In this document: positions 7,822-14,915 of the stretch, in pieces | Layout of the letters: every line of letters begins with the position of its first letter | How positions within the stretch are numbered: position 1 is the stretch's first letter | Assembly: GCF_009674625.1 (NCBI RefSeq) | Contig: NZ_WKJQ01000001.1 | Coordinates: 2,728,001-2,792,000 of the forward strand | Length of the DNA: 64,000 nucleotides | Direction of reading: 5' to 3' | Source: Haloferax marinum | GTDB taxonomy: Archaea; Halobacteriota; Halobacteria; Halobacteriales; Haloferacaceae | Translations under genes and position numbers: made by a program | Notes under the pieces: generated by a model | What the model was told of the DNA's origin: nothing | Databases searched by the model: none | The model's input: the letters and a program-made list of their open reading frames with translations, nothing else

Positions 7822-9102
7822 ATGAACGACGAGGGCGACCACCTGACGGTCGAAACCGCCCGTGAGATGGACGCGACAGACCCACTTTCTGACCTCCGTG
7901 ACCGGTTCTACGTTCCCGATGGCGAGGTGTACATGGACGGCAACTCACTCGGCCCCTTCTCGGTGGACGCCGAGGCGGCCCTCGAACACGTCGTCGACGA
8001 GTGGCGCGAACTCGCTATCCACGGGTGGACCGACGCCGACCCCGACTGGTTCTCCTACGGCGAACGACTCGGTGGGCGACTCGCCCCGATGGTCGGCGCA
8101 GAAGCCGACGAAGTCGTCGTCGCCAACTCCACGACGGTCAACATCCACACCCTCGTCGGCACGTTTTACGACCCCGACCGCGGGGAGAAAATCGTCGTCG
8201 ACTCCCTCGACTTCCCGACCGACCACTACGCGATTCGTGCCCAACTCCGTCAGTTCGGCCGCGACCCAGACGACGCACTTCGAGTGGTCGAGAGTCGTGA
8301 CGGCCGAACCATCGAGACCGAAGACGTACTCGCGGCCATCGACGAGGACGTGGCCATGGTGTTCCTCCCGTCGGTACTCTACCGAAGCGGCCAGTTGCTC
8401 GACGTCGAGACCATCACCGAGGCGGCCCACGACGCCGGCGCGCTGGCCGGGTTCGACCTCGCACACTCGGTCGGTGTCGTCCCCCACGACCTCTCGTCGG
8501 TCGGTGTCGACTTCGCCGTCTGGTGTCACTACAAATATCTCAACGCCGGACCCGGTGCAATCGCCGGTCTCTACGTCAACGAGCGACACTTCGGCGTCGA
8601 ACCCGCGCTCGCCGGGTGGTGGGGCAACGACAAAGCGACGCAGTTCGACATGGCGATGACGTACGACCCCGCGCACTCGGCCGGCGCGTTCCAGATTGGA
8701 ACCATCCCTATTCTCGCCGCCGCACCGCTCGACGGAACGCTCGACATCGTCGAAGACGCCGGCGGTGTGGCCGCCCTGCGCGAGAAATCACTCGCCCTCA
8801 CCGACTACCTCATCGCGCTCGTGGACGACAGACTCCCGGAGTGTACCGTCGGGACACCACGAGACGCAGCGTCACGCGGCGGACACGTCGCCGTCGAACA
8901 TCCAGCGGCGTACCGAATCAGCCTCGCGCTCAAAGAGCGTGGTGTCGTCGTCGACTTCCGACCGCCGAACGTCGTCCGCATCGCACCTGCGCCGGCGTAC
9001 ACTGGGTTCGAAGACGTGTATCGGGCAGTCGAACATCTGCGAGAGATACTGGACGGCGAGGAGTACGAGCAGTTCGACCGACAGAGCGGCGGCGTGACGT
9101 GA
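7822..9102 (+). CDS. kynU: Kynureninase
   Basis: A 426-residue PLP enzyme that cleaves kynurenine to anthranilate and alanine. Family landmarks are YMDGNSLGPFS near 37, the FDLAHSVGVV motif with Asp212, and the PLP lysine in WCHYKYLNAGPGA (Lys238). The later GWWGNDKATQFDM and AFQIGTIPILA blocks are also typical. Length is normal for the family. Start ATG 7822. The divergent neighbour is an HGGxW hydrolase that could supply kynurenine by deformylation. No tryptophan 2,3-dioxygenase is visible in the window. Confidence 0.9.
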   Translation: MNDEGDHLTVETAREMDATDPLSDLRDRFYVPDGEVYMDGNSLGPFSVDAEAALEHVVDEWRELAIHGWTDADPDWFSYGERLGGRLAPMVGAEADEVVVANSTTVNIHTLVGTFYDPDRGEKIVVDSLDFPTDHYAIRAQLRQFGRDPDDALRVVESRDGRTIETEDVLAAIDEDVAMVFLPSVLYRSGQLLDVETITEAAHDAGALAGFDLAHSVGVVPHDLSSVGVDFAVWCHYKYLNAGPGAIAGLYVNERHFGVEPALAGWWGNDKATQFDMAMTYDPAHSAGAFQIGTIPILAAAPLDGTLDIVEDAGGVAALREKSLALTDYLIALVDDRLPECTVGTPRDAASRGGHVAVEHPAAYRISLALKERGVVVDFRPPNVVRIAPAPAYTGFEDVYRAVEHLREILDGEEYEQFDRQSGGVT

Positions 9103-9118
9103 GACTCAGTTCCACGAA

Positions 9119-9168
9119 GTGCGAGCAAATCAGTCACCAGGACGTGCATGCGAATCAATCACCAGGAA
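9119..9168. repeat. Imperfect 25-bp tandem duplication
   Basis: Two adjacent 25-base units (9119-9143 and 9144-9168) share most positions, including the block TCACCAGGA. A third partial copy starts at 9169. The duplication straddles the stop codon of the small membrane protein at 9155, so it seems to have grown from that gene's 3' end. Confidence 0.7.
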
Positions 9169-9421
9169 GTGCGAGCGCGAACATGAACAACGCCAACACG
9201 CCGATGACGGTGAACAGGATATTCACGAGTGCACGCGGGAGCGAGTCGTCTAGTGCCTTCGTCACGAACATCGCCGCCATCAGCGCAGCACCGAGGAGTA
9301 CAGTGAACGACGTTGGGCCCTCGAATCCCAGTGAGCCTTCGATGAACACCAGATAGAAGACTCCCGTCGCGAACCCCAGCGGCGGAAACAGGAGGATGCT
9401 CGCGTACCTCGAGACGACCAT
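9155..9421 (-). CDS. Small membrane protein, unknown
   Basis: An 88-residue protein with three predicted membrane segments (ILLFPPLGFATGVFYLVFIE, TVLLGAALMAAMFV, LVNILFTVIGVLALFMFALA). ATG 9421 is the only reasonable start. It follows the SDR gene on the same strand by 67 bases and may share its transcript. The 3' end lies in a 25-bp tandem duplication. I do not recognise a named family. Confidence 0.6.
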   Translation of the reverse strand: MVVSRYASILLFPPLGFATGVFYLVFIEGSLGFEGPTSFTVLLGAALMAAMFVTKALDDSLPRALVNILFTVIGVLALFMFALALPGD

Positions 9422-9488
9422 GAGGACGTGTCGGACGACTGCAAAATAAAGTTTCCTCCGCTGACAGGAATGTGAAGTGGGTGCCGAC

Positions 9489-10187
9489 TTACCAGTCGAT
9501 GACCTGCTTGTCGCGCCAGAACTTCCCGGACGGACTCCCCGGTTCGAACCGCGCCAACCACGTCGGTGTCTCCGCACCTTTCTCGACCGGTCGAGACGCC
9601 TCTTGGCCACCCATGTCGGTGCGGACCCATCCGGGGCAGACCGAGTTGGCGATGAGGCCATCGTCGCCGTACTGACCTTCGAGGTAGACGGTCAGGCCGT
9701 TGAGGCCTGTCTTCGAGATTCGATACGATGGAGACCCGCCGGACTGCCCTTCTTCGAGTGCACCCATACCCGACGAGACGTTGACGACGCGGCCACCGTC
9801 GTTCTGGAGGAGAAGGGGGACAGCGTGTTTGCACACGAGCATCGGGCCGCGGAGGTTGACCGCGAGTGTCTGGTCGATGGCATCAGTTGGTTCGGCGACG
9901 ATGTCGTCTCCGAACTCACCGACACCGGCGTTGTTGACGAGGATGTCGAGGCGTCCCTCGCTGGCGAAGATGCCGTCGACGACTTCTTCGATGTCCCCCT
10001 CCTGGGTGACGTCGAGGAGGACACGTTCGGTTCCCTCGGGCGTCTCGTTCGTGACGCTCCGAGACCCGGCGTAGACCGTCGCACCGAGGTCACGGAGGTT
10101 CTCGGCAATCTGCCGGCCGATTCCTCGGTTCGCACCTGTGACGAGAGCGACCTGTCCTTCCAAGTCGTCGTACACGTCGAGTTCCAT
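9489..10187 (-). CDS. Short-chain dehydrogenase/reductase
   Basis: A 232-residue classical SDR. The cofactor motif TGANRGIG is at 17-24, NNAG at 85-88, and the catalytic Ser139, Tyr155 and Lys159 are all present (VNVSSGMG, YRISKTG). NRGIG with the following basic residue suggests NADPH or NADH use; this cannot be settled by eye. The PGWVRTDMGG segment after the active site is close to carbonyl-reductase-like members. It is 102 bases downstream of the terpene-synthase-like gene on the same strand, so it could modify a terpene alcohol, but that is inference only. Confidence 0.85.
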   Translation of the reverse strand: MELDVYDDLEGQVALVTGANRGIGRQIAENLRDLGATVYAGSRSVTNETPEGTERVLLDVTQEGDIEEVVDGIFASEGRLDILVNNAGVGEFGDDIVAEPTDAIDQTLAVNLRGPMLVCKHAVPLLLQNDGGRVVNVSSGMGALEEGQSGGSPSYRISKTGLNGLTVYLEGQYGDDGLIANSVCPGWVRTDMGGQEASRPVEKGAETPTWLARFEPGSPSGKFWRDKQVIDW

Positions 10188-10289
10188 GCTGGGCAGTGAG
10201 GACTCAGGATGGATATGCTCACCGAAGCAGTTCAGTTGTCCCCCACGACAACGATTGGACCAAGTGCCCCGGCGAACTGCACGTCGTGT

Positions 10290-11258
10290 CTACTTCTGGC
10301 CGCGGCTTTCGAGATGAAAACCGTAGACAGTCTCCATCCCGCGGACGTACTCTCGAAGGTCGACCGACTCCGCCACGGGGATGCCCCCCATCAGTTCTGC
10401 ATACTGTCTGGCCCACTCGTCGTGGAACTGGTCTTCGATACCCGCGTCGTGGATTTGGTCGATGAGTTCTTCTGGTGAATACTCGTCGCCGACTAACTCG
10501 TCGACGGTGAGATACCCATCTGAAATGGTTTTGGAGACGACACCGGCCGTGTAGTCTCCCTCGTGGAGTTCTCGTTCCCAGGTCGACACCCAGTTTCCGA
10601 TACGGGCGAGTTTTTGTGCGTCCCAGACCGTTTCTCGGAGTGCACTCAAGTCTTCACAGTCGAATTCCGGAGCGTACATCAGGTCGATGTCTGCGTAGCT
10701 GAACATCACCATGTTGTGCGGCCCGTAGGTGTTGCTCCCGCGCATGTTCATGACGTGGGGGAACGTGTTGAGTAACCAACTGTATTCCATGGCGTTGATT
10801 GCTTGTCGAAAATCGTAGTAGAACAACCGTTCGAACTCGTCGAACCGCGGTGCTCGTTCGAGGGATTCGTAGAACTGGTCCCAGACTCGCTGGGTGAACT
10901 CCAGATACTCGCGGTCGCAGTCGGGGTGGTCGGGCGACGAGTCGGCACTGGGAAACGGAATCTTACGGGCCTGGTCGAACGTTCCCTTGTCGTGGTGGAG
11001 GTCGGCGAGGTCGTCGAGTAACGTCACAAAGAGGGTGAGCAGAAGCTTCTGTTTCCGAGCAGCCTCCGTGTTCTGGCCGGGAACACTAGAGAGACAGATG
11101 TGTGGGAAGACTTCGTAGAGCCACTTCCAGATGTACTCGTCACGCTCACCGATAACGGTCTGATATCGAGTCGTTAGATTCTCGACAGCAGGAGGTAGCG
11201 TGACAGCGTCGATATCCATTTGAGAGATAGACGTGGCGGACGTTCCGTTGTTCGGCAT
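10290..11258 (-). CDS. Class I terpene synthase-like protein
   Basis: A 322-residue all-helical protein. LLDDLADLHHD places an aspartate-rich DDxxD motif at 82-86, and IGNWVSTWERE gives an N-x3-T-x3-E metal-binding (NSE/DTE-type) motif at 222-230. Together these bind the Mg-diphosphate cluster in class I terpene cyclases. Arg173, 49 residues before the second motif, could be the pyrophosphate sensor; a C-terminal Arg-Tyr pair is not evident. A TATA-like CTTATATCT (11264-11272) lies so close to ATG 11258 that translation may really begin at Met14 (11219), giving 309 residues. GC is lower than in flanking core genes. The substrate (geranyl, farnesyl or longer diphosphate) and product are unknown. 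Confidence 0.6.
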   Translation of the reverse strand: MPNNGTSATSISQMDIDAVTLPPAVENLTTRYQTVIGERDEYIWKWLYEVFPHICLSSVPGQNTEAARKQKLLLTLFVTLLDDLADLHHDKGTFDQARKIPFPSADSSPDHPDCDREYLEFTQRVWDQFYESLERAPRFDEFERLFYYDFRQAINAMEYSWLLNTFPHVMNMRGSNTYGPHNMVMFSYADIDLMYAPEFDCEDLSALRETVWDAQKLARIGNWVSTWERELHEGDYTAGVVSKTISDGYLTVDELVGDEYSPEELIDQIHDAGIEDQFHDEWARQYAELMGGIPVAESVDLREYVRGMETVYGFHLESRGQK

Positions 11259-11461
11259 TTAGATATAAGGTGTCTGGGTGTTTTGACGGTGAAACGCAAA
11301 CCGTAGTGGAGATACACTTAGACTGAATACTGATAGGTGTCCCATATTTACGTTTCTATATACAAAGTAAATAAACATGCGGTTAGCGGCATTGTTTCGG
11401 TGCCAACGAGAGCACACAGTGGCGTGGAAACACGCGGAGTCTATCTTGGGCGACCAGACGC

Positions 11462-11914
11462 TCAACGATGCAACTCGAAATCGAAGACCCTGTCAACGTA
11501 GCCACGGAGAAGGGAGCGACCGATAGACGACCACGCCACGTCCATCCAGATTTCCACGACTCGACCCTGTTCGTGGCGATGTCGGCCAGTTCCGTCGAAT
11601 CGGATCGTCGCGTTAGATGGGGGAATACGTCCGACCTTCTCGGTGTGCGTTCCTTCGAAGTACCATTGTGTGTGTACAAACTCGTCGTCCGCCCAGAGGT
11701 CCAGCGGCTCGATTGTGCAGTCCGGACACGCACGAATGAACAGTCCTGCGAGTCGTCGGTACTGTTCTCTGTCGAGCGTCACTCCACCGGGGAACCCGTG
11801 GCCTTGGAAGTCTGACGCGTAGATATCACGAATCGCGTCGAGGTCGTGGTCGTTCCAGACTTCGTCGAAGTCCCGGCGGCTAATCGCTTTTCTGACAGCG
11901 GCTGGTTGGGTCAT
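11462..11914 (-). CDS. SnoaL-like (NTF2-fold) polyketide/ester cyclase family protein
   Basis: About 150 residues with the SnoaL pattern: an opening helix (DEVWNDHDLDAIRDIYASDFQGHG), then GVTLDREQYRRLAGLFIRACPDCTIEPLDLWADDEFVHTQ and strand-rich FEGTHT...ATIRFDG, ending in VVEIWMDVAWSS. These small barrel proteins act as cyclases, isomerases or hydrolases in secondary metabolism. ATG 11914 is preferred; in-frame ATGs at 11956 and 11977 would lengthen it. It lies 203 bases upstream of the terpene-synthase-like gene on the same strand, with an AT-rich gap between them. Confidence 0.65.
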   Translation of the reverse strand: MTQPAAVRKAISRRDFDEVWNDHDLDAIRDIYASDFQGHGFPGGVTLDREQYRRLAGLFIRACPDCTIEPLDLWADDEFVHTQWYFEGTHTEKVGRIPPSNATIRFDGTGRHRHEQGRVVEIWMDVAWSSIGRSLLRGYVDRVFDFELHR

Positions 11915-12139
11915 CACGAATTCCTGCTCGTAGTTCTGTCTGAACCAGTTTGACATGAAAATGTCGTTGTCTCGCATCGTTTGTCCGTGTACGCTCGACG
12001 ACCAGAGTGTGCTCGAACGGATAGGCCAGTACAGCGACGACGTCGTCGCCTCACGAGGTCTGTCTGAACGACTGACGCACAGTAGGGCTGTCGACGACCG
12101 TTCGCACGGAGGCACCGCGCTACGCAAAACGACCGGCGG

Positions 12140-12571
12140 TTATTTTACGTCGACACCCACTTCGCGGAACTCGTCGCCGGTCCACTCGTACGCATTCATC
12201 CGGCCGTCGGGGTTGCAGATGAGATAGACGTATCCTGTCCACGACGCCTGTTCCCGGTCGGTGGCGCTCGGAATCGGTGCCGACTCTGGATGCGAGTGGT
12301 AGAACCCGACCACGTCCGCGCCCACCGATTCGACGTCGTCGATGACGGCGACCGTCTCCGCGGGGTCGAGTTCGTAGGCGACTCGCGGGTCGGGTGCGAT
12401 ATTCGAAACGGGTCGGACAGAAGAGATAGAGTCCGAGTCTTCGTCACCGACGAGGACGCCACAGACCTCTTCGGGCGGGTCTCTGGCGGCACCCTCGCGA
12501 GTGTGCGACAGTATCGAGTCGCGGGCGTGTGACGAGACCGAGAGGTTACTCGAAGTCACGGCGCATCGCAA
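12140..12571 (-). CDS. JAMM/MPN+ metalloprotease, desampylase-like
   Basis: A 143-residue single JAMM domain. The zinc-site motif is complete: Glu35 in EEVCGVLVG, then His92-x-His94 followed by seven residues, Ser102 and Asp105 (YHSHPESAPIPSATD). In Haloferax volcanii the similar HvJAMM1 removes ubiquitin-like SAMP proteins from targets and its gene has, as I recall, the same neighbours. The proposed function is therefore cleavage of isopeptide-linked SAMPs. The start overlaps the 3' end of idi by 26 bases; GTG at 12559 is an alternative. Co-transcription with idi is likely. Confidence 0.8.
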   Translation of the reverse strand: MRCAVTSSNLSVSSHARDSILSHTREGAARDPPEEVCGVLVGDEDSDSISSVRPVSNIAPDPRVAYELDPAETVAVIDDVESVGADVVGFYHSHPESAPIPSATDREQASWTGYVYLICNPDGRMNAYEWTGDEFREVGVDVK

Positions 12572-13115
12572 TCTCGAACCACGGGCACAGACGCAGTTGG
12601 CGGTACCATTCGGGGTGGTCGTGGAGGTGCTCGTAGTCGACCCAGAGCATCCCTGCGATTTCCTCTTCGTCGGGGTCGAGCGAGGTGTCTTCGAGCGTGA
12701 CCTTCAGGACGGCACAGACCTCCCACTCGAGGCCGGCGTTCTCGTAGTAACGCTTGTACTCGAACTTGTCCGTGACACGGAGGTCGGAGTACTGGTCGGG
12801 CGTGATGCCGAGTTCCTCTTCGAGACGTTCTTCGGTCGCGTCTTCCTGCGATTGGCCTTCGACGGGGTGGGAGGCGACGGTGCCGTCCCAGTGGGTGTCC
12901 CACAGGCGCTTGTTCGGTGCACGCTGTGCGAGGAGCAGTTGGCCCTCCTCGTTGAACACGAGACAGGTAAACGCGCGGTGGCGAATGCCGTCGCCCGTGT
13001 GGGCTTCGAGACGGTTTACGGTCCCCTCGGCGTTGTCGTCGGAGTCGACTGCGATGACGTCCTGTGCCGCGTTCTTGTGAAGTTCCGTGGCCTCGTCGGC
13101 CGCTGCATTGCTCAT
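12546..13115 (-). CDS. idi: Type 1 isopentenyl-diphosphate isomerase-like Nudix protein
   Basis: A 189-residue IDI-1/Nudix-fold protein expected to interconvert IPP and DMAPP for isoprenoid synthesis. Metal-site residues match the bacterial enzyme in spacing: His39 and His46, His83 in ASHP, and Glu130/Glu132 in LEWEVC. The Nudix-like helix EDATEERLEEELG is at 91-103. The catalytic Cys of the classical motif (NSVCGHP in E. coli) is replaced by Ala81 (WDGTVASHP). I believe haloarchaeal homologues commonly share this, so the enzyme may use another residue or have a different activity. Start ATG 13115. It overlaps the JAMM gene downstream. Confidence 0.75.
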   Translation of the reverse strand: MSNAAADEATELHKNAAQDVIAVDSDDNAEGTVNRLEAHTGDGIRHRAFTCLVFNEEGQLLLAQRAPNKRLWDTHWDGTVASHPVEGQSQEDATEERLEEELGITPDQYSDLRVTDKFEYKRYYENAGLEWEVCAVLKVTLEDTSLDPDEEEIAGMLWVDYEHLHDHPEWYRQLRLCPWFEIAMRRDFE

Positions 13116-13167
13116 GTTCCTGTCGTCGGAGGCAGGGGTAAATTATGCTTCGATGCAGCCCAGTGGT

Positions 13168-13581
13168 TCACCCGAGTCGCTCGTCGAGAATCAAGCGTGT
13201 CTTCGTACTCTTGACGTCTTCGTGCTCGCGTGCGCGAGTGATGAGGTCGTTGACCGCCCGCGTGTCCGCGGCGTCGACGACGAGGACGACGTCTTCCTCT
13301 CCGGAGACCTGCCAGACGAAGTCGACGTCCTTCCACTCGGACATGAGTTCCGAAACGTCGTTCGTGTCTACGTCCACCGCGACGGTCACCTCTATCATCG
13401 CCTTGATGTTCCCCGTGCGAGTCGCGACGGTGAACCGTTCGATGACGCCTTCGTCGACCATCCGCTCGACGCGGTTTCGAACCGTCCCTTCGGACGTTCC
13501 GACTTCCGCCGCAATCTCCGTGTTCGGGGTTCGTGCGTCCCGTCGGAGGATGTCGAGGATGCGTCGGTCCAACTCGTCCAT
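13168..13581 (-). CDS. Lrp/AsnC-family transcriptional regulator
   Basis: A 137-residue regulator. The N-terminal winged helix-turn-helix (DELDRRILDILRRDARTPNTEI to GTVRNRVERMVDEGVIERF) spans about residues 2-50. A C-terminal RAM/effector domain (AMIEVTVAVDVDTNDVSELM, VVLVVDAADTRAVNDLI) spans 65-130. Lrp-type proteins form octamers on DNA and respond to amino acids. It is divergent from carA with 97 bases between starts and a palindrome in the gap, so it probably controls itself and carA. Confidence 0.9.
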   Translation of the reverse strand: MDELDRRILDILRRDARTPNTEIAAEVGTSEGTVRNRVERMVDEGVIERFTVATRTGNIKAMIEVTVAVDVDTNDVSELMSEWKDVDFVWQVSGEEDVVLVVDAADTRAVNDLITRAREHEDVKSTKTRLILDERLG

Positions 13582-13612
13582 ACTGCATCTGCCCGCCCCA
13601 GTGACTTACCGA

Positions 13613-13627
13613 TTACGAAATTCGTAA
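13613..13627. promoter_or_regulatory. Palindromic operator candidate between lrp and carA
   Basis: TTACGAA-A-TTCGTAA is a perfect 7-bp inverted repeat around one base, centred at 13620. That is about 39 bases before the lrp start and 59 before the carA start. It lies just upstream of the carA TATA element, a position suited to binding by the adjacent Lrp-type regulator. Confidence 0.6.
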
Positions 13628-13645
13628 CTCGGCTTCGAAAGTAAC

Positions 13646-13653
13646 ACTTATGC
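13646..13653 (+). promoter_or_regulatory. carA TATA-like element
   Basis: ACTTATGC, preceded by the purine-rich CGAAAG, lies 26-33 bases before the carA ATG at 13679. This is the spacing for a leaderless transcript. Confidence 0.45.
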
Positions 13654-13678
13654 ACCCGTGTTCCGTTCGTATCTCGTA

Positions 13679-14761
13679 ATGTCGGACGCCTATCTGGCCC
13701 TGGAAGATGGCCGCGTGGTCGAAGCGCGTGGTCGCGTTCCGGGACGTACACGTGGCGAACTGGTGTTCACGACCGCATACACCGGGTACGAAGAGAGTCT
13801 AACCGACCCTTCGTACGAAGAACAAGTACTCACCTTCTCGTACCCCCTCATCGGGAACTACGGCGTCCGAGCCGAGCGATTCGAGTCCGACCGGGTCCAC
13901 CCACGGGCCGCCGTTGCACGCGAGTTCACCGAAGACGTAGTCGAGTGGCTCGCCGACGAGGGCGTTCCGGCGGTCGACCACGTCGACACCCGTGACCTCG
14001 TGACCTCGATTCGCGAAGAGGGTGCGATGAAGGTCGGAATCGCCGTCGGCGAGGATGCGACCCCCGAAGCCGCGAAAGAAGAACTCGCGAAGTGCAAGGG
14101 CATGAGCGAACACGTCGATATCGGCGCGCAGGTCACGACGACCGAACTCACCACCTACGAAGGCGACGGCGACCAGACGGTCACCCTCATCGACTGTGGT
14201 GCGAAGCAGTCTATCATCGACTCGCTCGTCGAACGCGGTGCGACGGTCCACGTCCTCCCGTACGACGCGACGGCCGACGACGTCTCCGCACTCGACTCGG
14301 ACATCCTGTTCGTCTCGAACGGTCCTGGCGACCCCGAGAACTTCACTGCCACGCGTGAACTCGTCGAAGAGTTCGCGGGTGAGGTCCCAATCGCAGGAAT
14401 CTGTCTCGGTCAGCAAATCGTCGCGAGCGCACTCGGCGGCACCACCGGCAAGATGGCCTTCGGCCACCGCGGTGTCAACCAACCTGTCCGTGACCTCCAG
14501 ACCGGGAAGGTCATCATGACGACCCAGAACCACGGCTACACCGTCGAAGACCCCGGAGAGCACCTCGACGTCACGCAGGTCAACGTCAACGACGACACCG
14601 CAGAAGGACTCGCGAGCGAAGAACTGAGCGTCATCACGCGTCAGTACCACCCAGAAGCCCACCCCGGCCCCCACGACTCGCTCGGCTTCTTCGACGACGT
14701 TCTCTCTATGGGTACTCCAGAGGGAAATGGCCGTAAGCGCCGAGTCGTCGCCTCGGACTGA
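13679..14761 (+). CDS. carA: Carbamoyl-phosphate synthase small subunit (glutamine amidotransferase)
   Basis: A 360-residue subunit that hydrolyses glutamine and passes ammonia to CarB for carbamoyl phosphate, feeding arginine and pyrimidine synthesis. The N-terminal CPSase_sm domain begins SDAYLALEDGRVVEARGR. The C-terminal class I amidotransferase domain has the nucleophile Cys242 in GICLGQQ and the His324/Glu326 pair in QYHPEAHP. Length is normal. The ATG at 13679 fits the TATA spacing. carB is not adjacent. The divergent Lrp gene and palindrome suggest amino-acid-responsive control. Confidence 0.95.
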   Translation: MSDAYLALEDGRVVEARGRVPGRTRGELVFTTAYTGYEESLTDPSYEEQVLTFSYPLIGNYGVRAERFESDRVHPRAAVAREFTEDVVEWLADEGVPAVDHVDTRDLVTSIREEGAMKVGIAVGEDATPEAAKEELAKCKGMSEHVDIGAQVTTTELTTYEGDGDQTVTLIDCGAKQSIIDSLVERGATVHVLPYDATADDVSALDSDILFVSNGPGDPENFTATRELVEEFAGEVPIAGICLGQQIVASALGGTTGKMAFGHRGVNQPVRDLQTGKVIMTTQNHGYTVEDPGEHLDVTQVNVNDDTAEGLASEELSVITRQYHPEAHPGPHDSLGFFDDVLSMGTPEGNGRKRRVVASD

Positions 14762-14817
14762 CCACGTCTGACACCGCTTTCGGTTTTTATACCAGGTGCG
14801 TGCCATACTCGCTCTCC

Positions 14818-14836
14818 GTGCGGTGAGTCACCGCAC
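14818..14836. promoter_or_regulatory. Perfect inverted repeat between carA and the PAS protein gene
   Basis: GTGCGGTGA-G-TCACCGCAC forms 9-bp arms around a single G, 57 bases after the carA stop and about 80 before the PAS gene start. It could be a regulator site for the PAS gene or an RNA hairpin. Confidence 0.4.
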
Positions 14837-14915
14837 AGTCACTCGTTTTCACGGTGAAATTGTCGGTGCTTGATAAAGGGTACTGTCAAGCATACGCACA
14901 ACCTATTGAACCTGT

